Shown here: in pieces, positions 29,181-31,447 of the stretch | How positions within the stretch are numbered: the first letter of the stretch is position 1 | Layout: each line of letters opens with the position of its first letter | Assembly: GCA_000226015.1 (NCBI GenBank) | Contig: JH152854.1 | Coordinates: 111,304-142,750, forward strand | Length of the DNA stretch: 31,447 bases | Direction: 5' to 3' | Source: Mnemiopsis leidyi | Taxonomy: Eukaryota; Ctenophora; Tentaculata; Lobata; Bolinopsidae | The notes under the pieces: generated by a model | What the model saw: only the letters and a program-made list of their open reading frames with translations | What the model was told of the DNA's origin: nothing | Databases searched by the model: none | Translations under genes and position numbers: made by a program

Positions 29181-29465
29181 CAGTGGCGTAACAATGCCCT
29201 GGCAGCTCCGGCTACGTTGGGGGCCCCAAACGGTCATAAAAGTATGGGTAAATTTTGCAAGATTAACTGCGCGACTAGCAAAATCGTGTGTCACTATTTC
29301 GGCACATATATTCACATATAGCTTCCAGTAAGCTCTTACACCAGGGGCGCCCCTTAGGGGAGCCTTTTTACTGCTAAAATGTCACTGATTTAGCTGCTTC
29401 GGAGCAGTTAGATCATGTGTAGGGCGGCACTGTGCCGGTTAGTGGGGGCAGTCGTTACGTCACTA
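29181..29465 (+). mobile_element. hAT-like short element, second copy, opposite orientation
   Basis: It starts CAGTGGCGTAACAATGCC and ends with the inverse of TAGTGACGTAACGACTGCC. Its middle (TTTTGCAAGATTAACTGC, GACTAGCAAAATCG) matches the element at 28231-28505 read on the other strand. It is more diverged, and no clean target duplication remains. Confidence 0.65.
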
Positions 29466-29617
29466 TTCCAACCACAGACAAAATATATTTCTTTTTCCAT
29501 GTATCTTTTTCCATGTAAACCGTTTATATTTAAGAAACTGCTGCATATTAAAGTCCAACTTTATATTTTCGTCAGTTTAAAAAATCTTTACTAGTACCAC
29601 TACTCTACAGCCTAAGC

Positions 29618-31119
29618 ATGGAGACTGATAGTGATACAAGCATACCAAATGTATCTGTTGGTAGTGCTGGCAGCTCTGTTAGCTCCAGACTTCAAGAGGA
29701 GTATGAGAGTTTACTAAAGTATGCATTGGTCACCCCAGTTGGTGCCCTGACAGATGCGTAAGTTTCCTGTCAAAGATTTCCAAATTATCTGGACTTGAAA
29801 ATTCACAGTTTTTCTAGAGCTTTATGTCCCTTAAATGTCACATTAATCTTTAAAATTCTTATCTCCACGATGCAGGGTTGAAAGTGAGATAGATCAACAA
29901 GAGGATCAAATCAGATTGTTGCGTAACAGCAACCCTAACCCCACCCCATTACCACCACCACTACCTAAAAGAACACCACCAGCTTCCTCATATGCCAGTA
30001 GTGTAAGTGGCATGTCACCTTCTACCTTTTTCAATTAAGGACTTGTGAGTTTTATGTGGGCAGAACCTATTAATAATTTGCTACTTTATTGCTACTCATT
30101 TTAACTATCAAGTTAAGGCACTGACCATCAGTGAAGTTGTTAATTTTCAATATCTAGTTAAGGATTTTGAACCTGAGACACAGTTTCCACTCTTAATTTG
30201 AGTCCAGACAAGGATGCTTCGTGGGACTATTGCCGCACATATCAGAATACAAGGCTGATTCAGCTTAATTCATTGCAGAGTGCATCAGAAGAACCAGTAA
30301 GATTATTGGCAACAAGAGAATTCACTCAGAGAACCCCGGGACAGGCTGTACAAGAGATTAGTACAGGTTATTTGTTCATCCTGACGAAATTACGGTTTTC
30401 AGCAAGTTTGATTATAATAAACTTGTGTTTGCTATAAAGAATAAGCTCTTCTGTCATGAGTCTACAGAGTACAAATGTCATACCAAAGTTAAGTAGATTT
30501 TCGTGTAATGGCCATTTAACTCCCATGCTATTCCTTTAAACGGGTAATAAGACCCCAATTCATGTAGGAGTATTCACATGTAGGTATTTAGGTACATCTG
30601 TCAATACAACAGAAGGGGAGAAAGCTAGAGAAGTTTCGATTCAAAACAGGGTATTTGGAAGTTTGCCAACTCTTCAAAACTCTGGTCAGACCGTCAGTAA
30701 CTACTCTCTTGACGGTAAGATAGAGTGAAACGTTGTACTGGAAACATTTACAGAATTACAGTAGTTACTTACTTGTGTGGTAAATTAATATTGTACAGAG
30801 GGGATAATTCGCGATGTGTGCTTGACATCACTCAATCACTATTTTTACCCTGAGCCTAATTTTTAATGAAGGTCGGCATATTATAGTTTTCTGGCTCTCC
30901 CTAGGTTTAATGATAATGTAGCTACTTTATTCATCCACATTTCACTCTAACTGCTTCACAGAGCTAGACGCAAGTGTGGAGGAAGAGGCAGGGAGTGTGG
31001 TGAAGAGGGACACACAAATGTACGAGACAGAGACCCTCACTTCAGCTCATGACAGTGATATTGTTAGATTGGAGAGTCAGATTGACGAGTGGAACGTTGC
31101 CTTAAGGCAGAACATCTTG
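29618..31119 (+). CDS. Unidentified protein, 5' part, at least 5 exons
   Basis: Exons 29618-29757, 29876-30002, 30279-30366, 30592-30714 and 30962-31119 join in frame through GT-AG introns (donors GTAAGT, GTAAGT, GTTATT, GTAAGA, GTAATG) to about 212 residues. The gene runs on past the window. The N-terminus is METDSDTSIPNVSVGS and is acidic and serine-rich, followed by SRLQEEYESLLKYALVTPVG, which could be a short helix. A proline-rich stretch near residues 67-80 (NPTPLPPPLPKRTPP) could bind SH3 or WW domains. A helical, coiled-coil-like segment closes the visible part (DIVRLESQIDEWNVALRQNI). The family is not recognised. The pattern is that of a cytosolic scaffold or coiled-coil protein, and no enzyme motif is seen. 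Exons 3 and 4 are less certain because exons could be missing between them. Confidence 0.6.
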
Positions 31120-31124
31120 GTAAT

Positions 31125-31275
31125 GCATATTCTTCATTGCATATTACAACTTACAGATTACATATTATGCATTACACATTTCACAATACACATTTTAATA
31201 CAATACACAATACACATTACACATTACATATTTCAGATTACACTTATTATCACAGATTATTACAGATTATGCATT
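31125..31275 (+). repeat. Degenerate ACATT-type tandem repeat
   Basis: Units such as ATTACACATT, ATTACATATT, AATACACATT and CAGATTACA of 8 to 11 bases succeed one another directly after the exon 5 donor of the last gene. Confidence 0.7.
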
Positions 31276-31351
31276 TCACATCGCATTTTGTATTAAACAT
31301 GTTGTTTAATACACTCAATTTAACTCTGTATGTTGATAAAAAATAGATAAA

Positions 31352-31373
31352 AACACACACGCAGCACACACGC

Positions 31374-31447
<74 letters not shown>
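31352..31447 (+). repeat. (CA)n microsatellite at the window end
   Basis: Interrupted CA repeats start at about 31352 and are uninterrupted from about 31375 to the last base, so the tract continues beyond the window. Open frames across it encode only alternating Cys/Val and are not genes. Confidence 0.97.

Noticed and set aside
31250..31444. Cys/Val-repeat open frame
   Set aside because: It is a translation of the (CA)n microsatellite.

Overview
The window is nuclear DNA of an animal, probably an invertebrate. Genes are split by GT-AG introns of about 80 to 1,570 bases, the background is AT-rich, short DNA transposons and simple repeats are common, and the recognisable proteins are animal-type (TSPO, SETDB1-like, STAM, UBE4A). 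The species cannot be fixed from the sequence.

Layout. A probable last coding exon of an unknown gene lies near the left edge (406-492, +). A four-exon TSPO (translocator protein) gene follows on the minus strand (2920 back to 1679). From about 3.6 to 7.2 kb is a repeat-rich stretch: a CpG-rich island built of recurring modules, several copies of an undescribed ~80-bp transposon with 8-10 bp target duplications, a decayed LINE tail and a 749-bp pogo/Tigger-like element. Three plus-strand genes follow in a row: an intronless 1,202-codon SETDB1-like protein (8410-12018), an intronless STAM (12810-14357), and a 15-exon U-box E4 ubiquitin ligase best matched to UBE4A (15315-24513). A second CpG-rich repeat island (25.5-27.1 kb) and a pair of hAT-like short elements in opposite orientation (28.2-29.5 kb) follow. 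The window ends inside an unidentified gene (from 29618, at least five exons), whose fifth intron holds a degenerate ACATT-type repeat and a (CA)n tract.

Most interesting points. (1) The SETDB1-like protein keeps its Tudor, MBD and pre-SET parts, but its SET domain has lost the cofactor-binding and catalytic motifs. Its linker carries several SUMO-interaction-like and sumoylation-like motifs. It looks like a chromatin pseudo-methyltransferase rather than a dead pseudogene. (2) A new short-transposon family has six recognisable members here. One is only 21 bp, essentially two inverted ends, with a perfect flush 10-bp target duplication. (3) In UBE4A, one 3' splice site together with the start of its exon is repeated three times in a 48-bp tandem array. 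Two of the three copies would bring an in-frame stop. (4) Two neighbouring genes lack coding introns while their neighbours are intron-rich.

Functional links. STAM (ubiquitin sorting, ESCRT-0) and UBE4A (ubiquitin chain elongation) both belong to ubiquitin biology and the SETDB1-like protein to heterochromatin, but nothing in the sequence shows that the genes act together. All gene models are read by eye; intron boundaries were chosen by splice dinucleotides, reading-frame continuity and family similarity.
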